From Saturnia japonica (lineage: Eukaryota > Arthropoda > Insecta > Lepidoptera > Saturniidae), in the NCBI GenBank assembly GCA_033032175.1, contig CM065318.1, positions 15,500,001 through 15,564,000 on the forward strand: DNA of 64,000 nucleotides, in the 5' to 3' direction. The notes beneath the pieces are model-generated. The model was not told the DNA's origin and did not search any database. It saw nothing but the letters and a program-made list of their open reading frames with translations. A program made the position numbers and the translations under genes. Shown in pieces: positions 44,261 to 55,410 of the stretch. Each line of letters begins with the position of its first letter. Position 1 is the first letter of the stretch.

Positions 44261-44439
44261 TCTACTGACTGACTATGATTAGATATATTTAATGTTATTT
44301 TCGTTACCAGAATTCTTAGTTTGTTACGGAAATGGTTATTTTATTTTTAATACAAACATTTACCATTTTGTTATTAATAGGGTATACTTAATTAGTTATG
44401 TACAACATTTTTTTTATAATAACACGGTAAGTTGACTGT

Positions 44440-44710
44440 AGGTATCTACTGTCCCAGATGGTAAGCATAGTATGTACAATCCAAACCGCTGTCATGCTGC
44501 CCTGCATTAATTTAACTGAATATGCACATGCGGATCCCGATACGAGACACGCAAAAGCGAGTCACTATGACGGCCTTTTCATGACATGCATGGTGGTCGC
44601 GACCCAGTCGGTCACAACAGCCATGCCACCCCGCTATCGCCATTACCTTGTTCGTTGCTCAGCAGGGTGCACTACGAGCAGGTGAGGTTGCCTTGGGTAT
44701 CTCAGTGCTT
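44440..44710 (+). repeat. SINE-like repeat family E, continuous copy
   Basis: Contains CCAGATGGTAAGCATAGTAT, CCGCTGTCATGCTGCC, GAGACACGCAAAAGCGA and CATGGTGGTCGCGACCCAG, the same order as the split copy at 7019-7550. A 75-codon frame over it (44458-44685) is accidental. Confidence 0.55.
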
Positions 44711-46640
44711 AAGATGTAATTCGTAGTTTAAGTAGTTACCTACCTCTTTGTGTATATTTTCAGTTTTCTCCGTTTAACAATGCGACTACCTACCTATCCC
44801 AAGCACAGTGACAACCGTCCCTGACCCGGGGTTAGAAGTCACACTTCTCTTATCTCACAAAAAATAATTATTGTCTCAATAGATTGTACATAATAAAAGA
44901 AGTCTTTATTTCCTTTTAAAATAGAATAAAATAAATATGCAAAAGAAAAGGAATGTATCTTCTATCCCTGGTCTCCCCTACGTACCTACAATATCACTGT
45001 AGTGATATGCCAGTGTGTTTTAATCATCTATCCGAATAATGAAATAATAACTTTTAAGTGTTCTATCTAATGTAACTATTTGAAGTGAAACTTCTTTGCG
45101 CGCATGGGGGTAATTTTTTTACGGTGTAACGCGTCACGAAAATGTGAAACGTTTAAAGTAAAAGAGTAAACAGCGAGTTAAATTTATAAATAAACATTTT
45201 GTGATAAACTATAGGTACTAAGCAGTTGTTCAGAATAAGTAATATGTTAATATTAAATTAGGTATATTAAATTATTATGTTAATGTTGATATACGATTTT
45301 TTATGTTAATTCGTTTGAAGGTTAGGAAGTTTTAATATTTACAAATAACATTTGGCATTTTAATTTGCCACTCGTCATTTAAGAATTTAATATACCTACC
45401 TAATATTTTAATGACAATTAAATTCATTAAATTCCTAACATATCTTCCTTTTTCCCTCGCTCTAAGTCTCGGAAATCTAAAGCTTTAGATTAGTATAAAT
45501 ATAAAAGAGATTTAAAAATTAATTTGCCAAAGAAGTTTCACTTCTGACCTGTGTAGATACTTTGTACGCACGTACTTTTCTTTAATGGACATGTGACTTA
45601 GGATAGGTAAAAACGGACGTGCGTAAAAACATTGAACTACAGAAGAAGGTATAAAAGAGAATGAAACAATTTGCAGGATTATGAGAAAACAAAAAAAACA
45701 GCAAATAAACGTAAAATAGTTGAGAAACATAAAACCTCAATGTCGAGAAAACCTCTGTTTTTTACAAATTTTGTAAATTATGAAAAGGACATAAAAATAT
45801 TTTTGTAGTTGTTGTAACAAAAATATTATAAGACGCTTCCAGAAGATGTTATTGTAACTTTTGTAAGGTTCAGGATGTTTAAGGTTTTGTATGGCGTGGG
45901 GATGGTCGTAGGTAATTTCCTTAGGCTATCCGCATTTACCCGGTTGGTACCAGGTGAATGTCTCAGTAAATGTGGACAGTAAGTAATGGGTTTGTTTTCT
46001 CTTTCAGAATTTTTTTTTATTCTTAAAATTTAATTGTTATATTAATTAGTAGGAATTAAACTCTGATATTAAATAAAAACAGATTGATTAGATGTATTTA
46101 GATCATGTACTTAGGTAAGTACTTGATACCTACTCACTTTTGTTTTTATTAAATAAATTCCTTATATGTACCCCCCTCCCAAACTTTTCTTCGCACAATC
46201 TATCCATACATTATTCGGTCGTCCTCTACTTGCACTTGAATCCACCTTTATATTTAACACTCTTCTAGTTACCTAAATGACTTTGTTATAGATTTAATAA
46301 TCTCAACTCACCTAATGTCAAATACCTATCTACAAAGCTCGATGTAATTAAAACATAAAACAATAACTGTCTACCAATAACCCAGAACGAGCCGCCCATT
46401 CAGAAAACGTTGATAACTGCGAAAATGTAAATTCAATACATAACAAACAGGCAAACTCGAAATTCCTTCATTAAGCCAACAATGCCTACAGAGAGAGAGA
46501 GAACTACATACAAATAACTGGTAGCGTCCAATTTAAATAACAAGCTTGCAAAGCTGAAAAACAAGCCGTGACCGAAGTTGGGAATAAATTAGCAACCGCC
46601 CCCCCAACTCCCAACTCTATGGGGGGTTTAACCCAATGTG
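44711..46640. other. Intergenic, no gene seen
   Basis: AT-rich tract with many TACCTA/TAGGTA words and a short GA run at about 46492. No coding feature is supported. Confidence 0.4.
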
Positions 46641-46930
46641 TACATTGTGCAAAATATTATTTGCCTTGCCAGACAATAATAAGATCTAATACCACGCCCA
46701 TGACATGTTAGCTTTGCAGGCTCCACCTACCGATTGGCCCTTCCCCATTGGCTGGATGGTATGCCTATCTCTGTCTTTTGGATTTTGATCTCCCTCACCC
46801 GTATAGCTTTTCCCTTAACGCCTGAGGGGTAAATGTTATGCCAGGCTACATATACGAGGGTTTGCAGAACTCCGTTCGCATTGTCAACCGGCTTTTGTTG
46901 AGGAATATTTTTTACGCGTATTTTATTTAA
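46641..46930 (+). promoter_or_regulatory. Candidate promoter block upstream of the FoxD gene
   Basis: A compositionally distinct, C-rich block in AT-rich DNA. It holds CCACGCCCATGACATG, two inverted CCAAT-type boxes (CCGATTGGCCC and CCCCATTGGCTGG at about 46730-46752), and a TATA-like CATATACGAG (about 46849) that would place initiation near 46880 (TTCGCATTGTC). Position and orientation fit the FoxD gene 1.7 kb downstream, which would then have a long 5' leader or a 5' intron. Inferred only from motifs. Confidence 0.3.
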
Positions 46931-47989
46931 AGATATTCTACCTGAATGGAGTGGCAGTATTCCACTTTTTTATGAGATTTTTTATCTATAGCTACGCTTT
47001 TAGGATTAAGCAATGTTGAATGAGTTGTTTTGTAAACATTTCTTTTACGAGGAAAATTATGCATACAGTTTTTTAATTTATAGTTTAGGCACTAAATAGT
47101 CGCATTTACTATTTATCTACCTATGCTTAAAAGATCAAAATGTGTATAGTAACTTAGCTAATAAGAAGTTATAAAGAATAAGTTATCAACGTAGCTAACT
47201 TAAGCAAAGTTTTTTGCCATTACAGTTAAAAAAAAATTTGCAAGACATCTATTAAAAATAAACATAGTATTTCATTCATAACATATACCTAGAGGTTTTC
47301 TTGTAAATTTGTTCTCTATTAGATATCCAGTTAGGTAGTTGGTACCTACTTGAACCTTGCTAACACAGAGCTAGATGCATATTACATAGTCCTAATGAAA
47401 AAGGTACAGTATAAGGGTAAAATAAGAGCAATGTACCTATATACTTTATATTATTTTTTTTTTTAATTTATTTTATACAGTAGGTACCTAGGTAAAATAT
47501 CGTAAAACCAAGAAATCTTGAAATCGCATAGTTACTTTACTGGTTGGTAGTTACCTACTACCTACCTATATGATTTCTATAATTTAATTTCAGAATATGC
47601 ATAGGTAATATTTTATAGTTTAGGTATCTATTAAAAAAATTAAAAAGAAATCGGGCTTTGCAAGTGATTTTTTTTATAGGTACTTAGGTATCAATTTCTT
47701 ATGACGCTTAGGTTCGTCATACCTACTTACGTAATATACCTATTTGCTTTAGTTTTCTAAATTGATTTTATCTAGGTAAGTAGGTACAAAGGGAGTATCT
47801 ACATCTAAACTTTGTTTTCTCGAAATTATCATAAAATGAAAGTATGTTTGGTCTACCTACCTATAGGTATTTCAAAAGGGCTTCATTTAGTGCAAATGAT
47901 TATGAATTTACTAAACCTTTTTTTTACAAATATGTTATGTAAAAGAGACGTCTTGAAACATATTTATTAATAAACAGTATCTTATTATA
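46931..47989. other. FoxD upstream region, rich in TAGGTA/TACCTA
   Basis: No frame or RNA gene. The hexamer TAGGTA or its complement recurs very often, with runs such as ACCTACTACCTACCTATA near 47554. It is a background feature of this genome, concentrated here. Confidence 0.5.
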
Positions 47990-48181
47990 TTAAGTGAGCA
48001 ATTCTTGTGTATATATATATATATATACATATAGGTACCTATATGTAATTTGGTTTCTTGGAAACGGCTTTAACGATTTGGATGAAATTTCGTATTTAAA
48101 TAATATTTGACATTCCAAGTTTACTTAGATAGGTGTTATTTTTTATTTAAGATACCGAGCCAAGCTCGGTCGCCCAGATAT
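47990..48181 (+). repeat. Dispersed repeat family D, copy 3
   Basis: Starts AGTGAGCAATTCTTGTGTAT with a TA microsatellite and ends with the hairpin ACCGAGCCAAGCTCGGT followed by CGCCC. Lies about 380 bp before the FoxD start codon. Confidence 0.6.
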
Positions 48182-48338
48182 TTAATTTTTATCTGAGTAA
48201 TAAAAAACGTTTTAAACTTTATCCAAATCTATCAACAACACTTCAAACTCATAAATACAATAAAATACCACAATAAAACATAATCGATACAGCCATCGAG
48301 TGGTCGCCTAATAATAATTACTCGTCGGCCTGAAATTC

Positions 48339-48551
48339 ATGCACAAAGCTTCGTCCCACAGTAATAATAACGACAATTGTTATGTTTACTGGAACGTAAA
48401 CGCGTCCCCAAGCGGCGCGGCGGCGGGGTTGCCCCCGGTAGACTCGCCGCGCGGCCGGGGGCGGAGCGCGCCAGAGCCTCCGCCGTACGGGCGAGCGCCG
48501 TGCCGCAGTCACCGCCGGGCCACGCGACCCTACGCACCTCTTGACATGTGA
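48339..48551 (+). other. Upstream ORF in the FoxD leader
   Basis: A 70-codon GC-rich frame (MHKASSHSNNN...) ends in TGA at 48549-48551, ten bases before the FoxD ATG and in the same reading frame. The in-frame stop shows that FoxD cannot start further upstream in this frame without splicing. Whether the uORF is translated is unknown. The amino acid bias (Pro/Arg/Ala) reflects the GC-rich leader. Confidence 0.35.
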
Positions 48552-48560
48552 CGTAACAGC

Positions 48561-49451
48561 ATGGAAGATTGCGATCTCGCCCGGTACCGCGATATGATCA
48601 TCGAAGGTGACCTACCTCTAGACTTGCGGCCGCCGCCTCGCCTCTACATACCACACTACCTCCGCGACGACAGAGACGCGGATTTCACTCAAGACGATAC
48701 GTACGTGTCCGTTGATGAAGACGCGCCCGAAATCCCGCCGGCATCCAGCGACTCCGACAGATACGACGCGCCGAGCCCGACGGATAAGAAACCTTTGTCG
48801 CCGAAGAAACCGAAACAGAAATCTTCCTCGCAGCTCATCAAACCGCCTTACTCATACATCGCTCTAATAACCATGGCAATACTTCAGTCGCCGCACAAGA
48901 AGCTGACACTCAGCGGCATATGCGAATTTATAATGACGAGATTCCCATATTATAGGGAAAAGTTTCCCGCTTGGCAAAACTCTATCAGACACAACTTGAG
49001 TTTGAACGATTGTTTTATCAAAATCCCTCGGGAACCAGGGAATCCGGGGAAAGGGAATTATTGGACTTTAGATCCATTGGCGGAGGATATGTTTGATAAT
49101 GGAAGCTTTCTGAGGCGTCGGAAGAGGTACAAACGACCGGCGCCTTCGTTGCAGCACGCTCACGCTGTTGTTGCGATGTTGGCACGGGAAGCTTATGCTC
49201 CGTTGTTACCTTTGCCTTGTTACCTGCCGCCGACACCGCTGTTGTCGCTACCACGGCCGCCGCCGGCAACCCTGCGACCTGTTCCTTTGCCGCCGCGGCT
49301 TTCAGAAACAACGGATCCGCGTAGCAAACGCTCGCGAAACGTTTTCTCAATAGATTCTATAATCGGTAATCAAGACTCGATGGAGCCGAGGAGGAGTGCG
49401 TTCTCTCCCCTTCACCATGGTAACAGCCCGCCGGATGATTGGACCAGGTGA
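48561..49451 (+). CDS. FoxD: Forkhead box D transcription factor
   Basis: A 296-residue, single-exon, nuclear DNA-binding protein. Residues 1-75 are acidic ([11 protein letters not shown], then a [10 protein letters not shown] stretch), followed by a Lys/Pro-rich linker. The forkhead winged-helix domain covers about residues 92-191: [26 protein letters not shown], the recognition helix [20 protein letters not shown] (138-157), [12 protein letters not shown], and a basic wing/[11 protein letters not shown]. The LSGICEFI and [13 protein letters not shown] words are typical of class D. The Pro-rich C-terminus carries VFSIDSIIG (261-269), the eh1-like motif by which FoxD proteins bind Groucho-type corepressors. 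The ATG follows an in-frame TGA by nine bases. The Drosophila counterpart would be fd59A. Usual role: neural and mesodermal patterning (family knowledge). Confidence 0.92.
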   Translation: MEDCDLARYRDMIIEGDLPLDLRPPPRLYIPHYLRDDRDADFTQDDTYVSVDEDAPEIPPASSDSDRYDAPSPTDKKPLSPKKPKQKSSSQLIKPPYSYIALITMAILQSPHKKLTLSGICEFIMTRFPYYREKFPAWQNSIRHNLSLNDCFIKIPREPGNPGKGNYWTLDPLAEDMFDNGSFLRRRKRYKRPAPSLQHAHAVVAMLAREAYAPLLPLPCYLPPTPLLSLPRPPPATLRPVPLPPRLSETTDPRSKRSRNVFSIDSIIGNQDSMEPRRSAFSPLHHGNSPPDDWTR

Positions 49452-50150
49452 ATATACGTAAACGGGTGCGTATCGAACCCGCCTACATTTAGTAAAACGC
49501 CGTCGGATTTTTAAATATCCGAAAGCATAATTCTCCTTGAGATTTTGACTGATGTGTTAATGAATGAAGTGTTCAGTATAAATGGTTTTTCAAAACGGAC
49601 TATTCAAATCGATCTGACCAAATTAAAATAGTTACCGAGTTTTATTTTTATTGTTATTATGTATTCTAAACTTCCAGATGTAAGTAAATATATTGTTTGA
49701 AATGTTTTACATACAGAGTTTTCTGTTTAATTTTTATAATATTGTTCCGCTTTGATAGGTAAAGTAAGATTCGTCCGTAAAAGTACTAAATAAGTTATAA
49801 GTAAGTAAGTATGTATGTGCCAAATATATCTTGTAAATATAAAACGTATGGGAATTGATAGACACCAATATTTGTCTTGTTTTATAAATCTATTTCTACT
49901 CTTCTGATGAAATATCAAAACTTATATTGTCAAAATGTTTTAATTTTTTTGTGTTGGTTTTTGTTTTTCTATAAAACTATGTTAGGTTTTATAAAAATAT
50001 TTGTATATTTATCATATTATACCTACATGTATTTATATAATTTTGTTATCACAATATCTTTCGCAAAGATAGCGTATAAGTAGATGATATAATTTCTCTC
50101 TAGTCATTTCTATGTACAAAGTAGAATCAATAAAAGTGAAATAAGCCCGA
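49452..50150 (+). other. FoxD 3' UTR with poly(A) signal
   Basis: AT-rich sequence after the stop codon. AATAAA at 50129-50134, followed by a GT-rich stretch, is the best cleavage signal and gives a 3' UTR of about 700 bases. Short frames here (49727-49918, 49877-50083) have no coding character. Confidence 0.5.
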
Positions 50151-50606
50151 TGTAAATAATAACTTTTTTATTATTACGCAATATTTAGTCTAGATGTCGC
50201 GTCGGTAAACATATTATTCATGGGTACATTTTCGCGGAATATTTTTTTTACTCACGTGAAATAGGTACTCTCATGAATGTTGATCCATAGTTGATCCCCT
50301 GTACTTAAATGTTATATTAATTGTAGTATATTTTTGTGTATCTAATTTAATTTAAATATAAATATAAAATAATATAAATGCTAAAACCGTATTTCATTTT
50401 TTTTGTTACTGTTATTTCATGACAATAAGATGGACGTGTGCTTTCCTGATATCTTTTCCACTTAAAGCCGTGGCTAACGTAGGATTTCTTAATTCAAGTA
50501 AGTATAGGTACTATGTCACTGTCAAGTAAAAATTGATTAATTTTTTTAAAACTTAACTTACCCAATTTAATTAACTTACCTCCTGATTACATATTTCGCA
50601 AGCGCA
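50151..50606. other. Intergenic, no gene seen
   Basis: AT-rich DNA between the FoxD 3' end and the next repeat; no features recognised. Confidence 0.4.
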
Positions 50607-50830
50607 ATATTGATACCAGAAATTACTTTATCTAAGTTTTCTTTGCTATTGCCGTCTGAAACGGTTGTTACGTCTTTTTGCAACAAAAAACGATTGTTAT
50701 TCATTATTGAGGTGAATCTGAAATCTTTTATCTTTTCAGGCGGAAATAGCAAAGAAAATTTGGGTAAAGTAATTACGTACGATGGATTTCCGCAAAGTAA
50801 TGCCTGTATCAATCAAATACCAGAAATTGC
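50607..50830. repeat. Fold-back repeat
   Basis: ATTACTTTATCTAAGTTTTC plus TTTGCTATTGCCG at about 50620-50655 is mirrored by CGGAAATAGCAAAGAAAATT plus GGGTAAAGTAATTACG at 50740-50777. The right arm continues into TACGATGGATTTCCGCAAAG and TGCCTGTATCAATC, a dispersed repeat shared with 15975-16065 and 40965-41040. Both strands read GNSKENL-like peptides because of the inversion. Confidence 0.6.
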
Positions 50831-51187
50831 TAAATATCGGTTTCATAACGGCAAATTCAGATTACTTATGTGCCGACTATAATTTATTTTATTACAGTTA
50901 TAAGAAAAAGACATAAGCATAAAAATAATCTATACCTACAAATAATAAAATTGAAGTGTCTGTGTGTAGATACGTAGGTAATGTCAAAATAAGAGCTTTA
51001 AACTAAATGCTTAAATGAAGGTATATAAAGGTATACGATTATCTAGACCGAAAAAATTACAATTTTAAAATTTTTGTTTGTCTATCTCTCTGTCCGTTCC
51101 GGGTAATCTCCGAAACGGGGAGACCGATTTTGACGGGATTTTTACTGGCAGATAGCTGATGTTATAAAGAGTAACTTAGCCCAAGTA

Positions 51188-52448
51188 TTAGGTCCTTACA
51201 TATGAAATTAGCGTTTTGTTGTACTGACCATTTAGATCTGAAATATCTCCACTTTGGTTAAGAATTCCAAATTCAAATTTATAAATTCATTTAGCTGGTA
51301 CATTTGAGTTTTGAAGACAGTCATTCATTTGTTTTTTTTTCTCATTATTTTTTTCTTTGGCGTCGCTTATTACCGCACAATGGAAAACATGAAATATCGG
51401 TATATTTACGAGTACGAGTTCTACCGTGGCACCAGTGCTGCAGAAACAGCTCGAAGGATTAATGATGTGTACGGTGCTGGTGTCGCAAAAGAAAGCACGG
51501 TACGTTTTTGGTTTCAACGTTTTCGTTCTGGAAATTTCGACCTTCAGAACCAACCCCATGGACAGCCGAAGACCAATGTGGAAAATGAAGAATTAAAGGC
51601 TATTGTGGAAGCGGAACCATCACAATGCACTTCAGAGATAGCTGCCGGCTTCTGGGTAAGTGATAAAAGTGTATTAATCCACTTGAAGCAAATAGGGAAA
51701 GTAAAAAAACTCGAAAGATGGGTACCTCATGAATTGAGTGAATCGAAATTGCAAACACGCGTCGACTGCTGTGTTACTTTGCTCAATCGACTAAACAATG
51801 AAGGGATTTTAAATCGAATCATTACTTGTGATGAAAAGTGGATACTGTACGATAATCGGAAGCGCTCGTCGCAATGGCTGAACCCTGGAGACCCAGCCAA
51901 ATCCTGCCCTAAACTAAAATTGACTAAGAAAAAGTTACTTGTGAGTGTTTGGTGGACTAGCGCCAGTGTCGTTCACTACAGCTTTCTAAAATCTGGCAAA
52001 ACGATTACGGCAGATATCTATTGTCAGCAACTGCAAACCATGAAGGAAGAACTAGCTGCTAAACAACCGAGATTGGTCAATCGCTCTAGGCTACTACTGC
52101 TTCACGACAACGCAAAACCACACACTGCACAACAAACAACCACTAAGTTAGATGGGCTAAAATTGGAATGTCTGCGACATCCACCGTACTCCCCAGACCT
52201 TGCTCCAACAGATTACCATTCTTTCCGGAATTTGGACAACTTCTTACAAGGAAAAAATTCAACTCCGATGCGGCAGTCCAAAACGCCTTCAAAGAGTTTA
52301 TCAAAGGGATCAATGAACTACCTATGAGATGGCAAAAGTGCATAGATAACAACGGTGCATACATTGATTTATAAAATATATTTTACAAAAAAAAAAATAC
52401 TTTATATTCCTCCCATACAAAACGCCAATTTCATATGTAAGGACCTAA
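51188..52448 (+). mobile_element. mariner transposon, nearly intact
   Basis: Terminal inverted repeats of ~32 bp (TTAGGTCCTTACATATGAAA... and the complement ending at 52448) differ at about one position. They are flanked by TA at 51186-51187 and 52449-52450. Length is 1261 bp, standard for mariner. A second, more decayed member lies at 57948-59230 in the same orientation. Confidence 0.9.
51380..52374 (+). pseudogene. mariner transposase with one frameshift
   Basis: Start chosen at MENMKYRYIYEYEF, the usual mariner beginning after the leader. Residues 1-110 form the paired-like helix-turn-helix DNA-binding region. WVPHELSE (114-121) is the mariner linker motif. The catalytic residues are all present: D151 (TCDEKW), D243 (LLHDNAKPH) and D278 (YSPDLAPTDYH), giving DD34D spacing. 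Near 52250, just after DNFLQGK, a one-base shift moves the frame; the expected end (AFKEFIKGINELPMRWQKCI) continues in another frame to 52374. YHSF replaces the usual YHFF/YHLF. With the tail shifted, activity is doubtful. Confidence 0.85.
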
Positions 52449-52770
52449 TATTAGAGTTCCACGCAAAAAAAAGCCGGATGCGAGCGGTCTTCGTGGGTGG
52501 AAGCGGGGTCACCTCAATACCGACATTCTGTAGCGGGCACAGCTGGTAGATTAATAAAAATAGTAAAAAGTAATTTTGGCGGGTTCTTGTTGTGGTTTTG
52601 ATGTTGTTTAATTAACTTAGGTTCTTTGACTTAGTAAATTTTGGTGGATCTATGTGATTTAGTTATTATGCATACGTAAAGTGGATTATAAATATTAACC
52701 GGATATATGCATTTTGGGTTGCCACAAAAACTCCTTGGATATATAGAAGAAGAACAAGTATTAAGATATT

Positions 52771-52850
52771 CCAAGTCCGGTAAAGCTGTAAACGCCGTCA
52801 GAGGCTCCAGGGCCCCTAAGGCTAACAGTATAGTCAGTTCTAAAAAAAAA
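52771..52850 (+). mobile_element. 5'-truncated 3' fragment of the Jockey family
   Basis: CCAAGTCCGGTAAAGCTGTA and GGGCCCCTAAGGCTAACAGT followed by a short poly(A) match the 3' UTR of the full element. Opposite orientation to the copy at 41153-41275. Confidence 0.7.
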
Positions 52851-53689
52851 GTATGAAGTATCTTCAGAAAACATGTTCACAGATCAAATAAAGGCTTATC
52901 ATGACAGTAGGCATGTATATATAAATTAAAATAAAATCAAACCCAACAATAGTATTTTTTGTTAATTAACTTGCAACATTGTTTCATTACATAAATTGAT
53001 CTCTTTTGCATGGACCGCCATCGTGGTGAGGTGGAATCTAAACTTGTGTGGCCTTTTTTAAATACCAGCGACTTAAAATATCTACAAGAACACTGCAGAA
53101 TAAATAAATCTTCAGTTTTCTTTCAATTAAAAAAAGTTTTTTTAAACGTATCTTAAACTGTGTCTTTAAACAAAGTGTAGATTAATAATTATGTTAATTT
53201 ATTTAATTAATATATATGTTCAAAAATACTAATTGTTGTCTTATGTTCAATAGGTAGCATTAATAATTTTATTATTATTAAAAACAAATTCTGCTATTTA
53301 ACTGTGAGAAAAGATGGTTCTTGTTCTTGTTAGAACCAGTGTCGATATTTTTAAGCTTTCGTAGTATTTTCTGATTTTCAAAGTTGGGTCTAGCAAGATG
53401 GTAGCTTCCCTGTTAGAACGATCGAGGGAGATTTTGTGACATCTCAAAATGTCTGTTTCCAGTTTATATTTATAATCCACTTCACGTATGCACAATAGCC
53501 AAACGCATATATCACGCGAAATGCGAACATGTAAATTAAGGATTTAAAATAAAACGACAGCTCAAGATTCCGTCAAAAACAACGATAAGATGGTTAATAA
53601 TTACGTATAAATAATGTAGGTATAGGTATCATAATGAAATATACATTATCAGTGTGTGCAAAGAACTTATAATAATTTATTAGTCATTC
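52851..53689. other. Intergenic, no gene seen
   Basis: AT-rich; frames up to 65 codons show no motif. Confidence 0.4.
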
Positions 53690-53930
53690 ATAACCGGCTT
53701 CAACGAAATATGGGAGGTTACTCAATTCGAATGTATATTTTTTATGGATGTTCAGACATAACTTTTTTGTGTATGAAACGGTTTGGATGATTTTTTTTTC
53801 GATAGATTGGGGATATCTCAATGGTGGTCCAATTTTAATTTCATTGTCATCGGACCTTAAAACTTCAAAAATACACAAGAAACTGCAAAATTTTTGAAGT
53901 TAGTTTTCTTGTTTGTTAAAAATTGTCTTG
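53690..53930 (+). repeat. Dispersed repeat family C, copy 3
   Basis: ACCGGCTTCAACGAAATATGG, GAGGTTACTCAATTCGAATG, TATGGATGTTCAGACATAAC and TTTTAATTTCATTGTCATCGG keep the family order. Confidence 0.6.
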
Positions 53931-54558
53931 TTGTTTATTTAAACTACATGATGTACCAAATATAATTATGAATTTGCCATTTTGCAATTTGATATTTAAC
54001 GATTTCTGTTATCGCTTTGCTGTTGGAAAATACGTAGTTAGGACGCGGGATACAATCGATTTAATTTTCAGTAGATTTTTGCTTTGTATTGCCTCTCACA
54101 TTTACGCATAATTGTCCTCAAACATGACTACCGTCCTATTCCTATTGCATTTGTAGCTATTTCTGAAGACTTACTTGGAAAGCGTAAGCATGTTGTTTGA
54201 CGTAGCCTTTAGATAGGAACACTCAGTACTTCCGATGTCGAATGTTGCATAGATTGTCTAATTCCTTTTCCGTCCCTTTCCCATTATTTGACTTCAGATT
54301 TCCTCACATTTTTTCACCAAGCCAATATGCCTTCATTTGTCGATTCTAGCATTCGGGTTTGTTTCATTGAGGTATTCTTTATATTTGATTTGACCACTAC
54401 ATACATCAAAAGCATTCGGTCAGCACCTTTCTTATGTTCTGGCAGGTTCTAAGCAACTTGAGTCACATGGTCTTCTTTACATCTTTTTACATGATCTTAC
54501 CATCTGAGACGGTTATCGGCCATGTTGTCCACAATTGTTGTAACCTTAAAGCTACCTC
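53931..54558. other. Intergenic, no gene seen
   Basis: No recognised feature; a 69-codon frame near 54434 is unsupported. Confidence 0.35.
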
Positions 54559-54715
54559 TTATATAATACTAGCTTTAGCCCGTAACTTCGTTCGAGCCAA
54601 GTTTGGAAATATAATTCTTATGATATTTCCATACAAATTTTGAACTCCCGTTACACCCGTTTAGGGGTAGAATTTTCAAAAATCATCTAGTGTATACCTG
54701 GCTTTTGAGGGACTT
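54559..54715 (-). repeat. LINE 3'-end-like fragment
   Basis: ACTAGCTTTAGCCCGTAACTTCG followed by TTCCATACAAATTTTGAACT and CCCGTTTAGGGGTAGAATTT has the form of reversed LINE 3' regions common in Lepidoptera (CGAAGTTACGGGCTAAAGC on the minus strand). Confidence 0.5.
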
Positions 54716-55410
54716 ACAAAGCCAGCATGGCAACGATGACCATCGTAAGATTACCGATCTCTTGATGGTCGTTATTCTTTTTTAATTGTTCTGTGCTTAC
54801 CATTATCTACAGTTTTCCTACACTTTACCTTGCTACTATAAAAAATGGAACTCTTGGAGCTATTTATGTCGGTGATTTTGGTTCTTGTGCGTATATTCTC
54901 ATTACTGACTCAATCACACAAAGAAACTCCAAGAATAACTATCTCCATTAACCAACTCGGACCGATAAACGAATCGATACGAAACGATACGATGCGATAC
55001 GATAACGAGCCGATAAATCTCCAAAGAAATTTCTCTGTACCTTGCCTTTCATAAAAACTTTTTAACTCTCTCTCTCTCTGTAGGCACTCTTATCTACTAC
55101 AATACTCCAACATAAAACTGCAAGTATACGAAACAAATTTGAAGTTATACGACGAAATGTAAGAAACAACGTGTGAGGTGTTCCACAAGATGTTCGATAA
55201 ACACAGAAACGGGACAAGCAAAGCTTCGGGATTAACGTCATGCTGTTATCATAATTTGATAACAGACGCGAATTACGTCACACGAGTCCAAATGCTTGCC
55301 TGTTGTGTGGTCTTATTAGTTTTTACTTTGTTTATCTTATATATTGGTAAATTTAATAGATTGGAATACAGCTGACGTTAAATGGTGGTAGGGCATTTCC
55401 TAATGACTGC
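54716..55410 (+). other. Region upstream of the coding-like unit, possible exons
   Basis: A frame at 54845-55054 begins with a signal-peptide-like MELLELFMSVILVLVRIFSLL, and another at 55178-55375 ends with a hydrophobic stretch (VQMLACCVVLLVFTLFILYIG). Both lie upstream of the unit at 55411 and on its strand. They could be leader exons of that unknown gene, but I cannot join them by convincing splice sites. ATACGAAACGATACGATGCG-type microsatellite at 54970-55005. Confidence 0.2.

Larger units (their letters stand above)
50945..52549 (+). repeat. Dispersed repeat family A, copy 4, split by a mariner
   Basis: The left part (50945-51187) runs from GAAGTGTCTGTGTGTAGA to GATAGCTGATGTTATAAAGA and CTTAGCCCAAG. 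The right part (52449-52549) resumes with TTAGAGTTCCACGCAAAA and ends GTAGCGGGCACAGCTGGTAG. The mariner lies between them at a TA. Confidence 0.65.

Noticed and set aside
44458..44685. 75-residue protein
   Set aside because: Falls on the SINE-like family E repeat, whose other copy does not keep the frame.
41720..44980. Large outer transposon with TAGGGGAGA ends
   Set aside because: The ends at 41720-41728 and 44972-44980 match over only nine bases, with no further inverted similarity or coding content; chance or a relic of the neighbouring MITE family is as likely.
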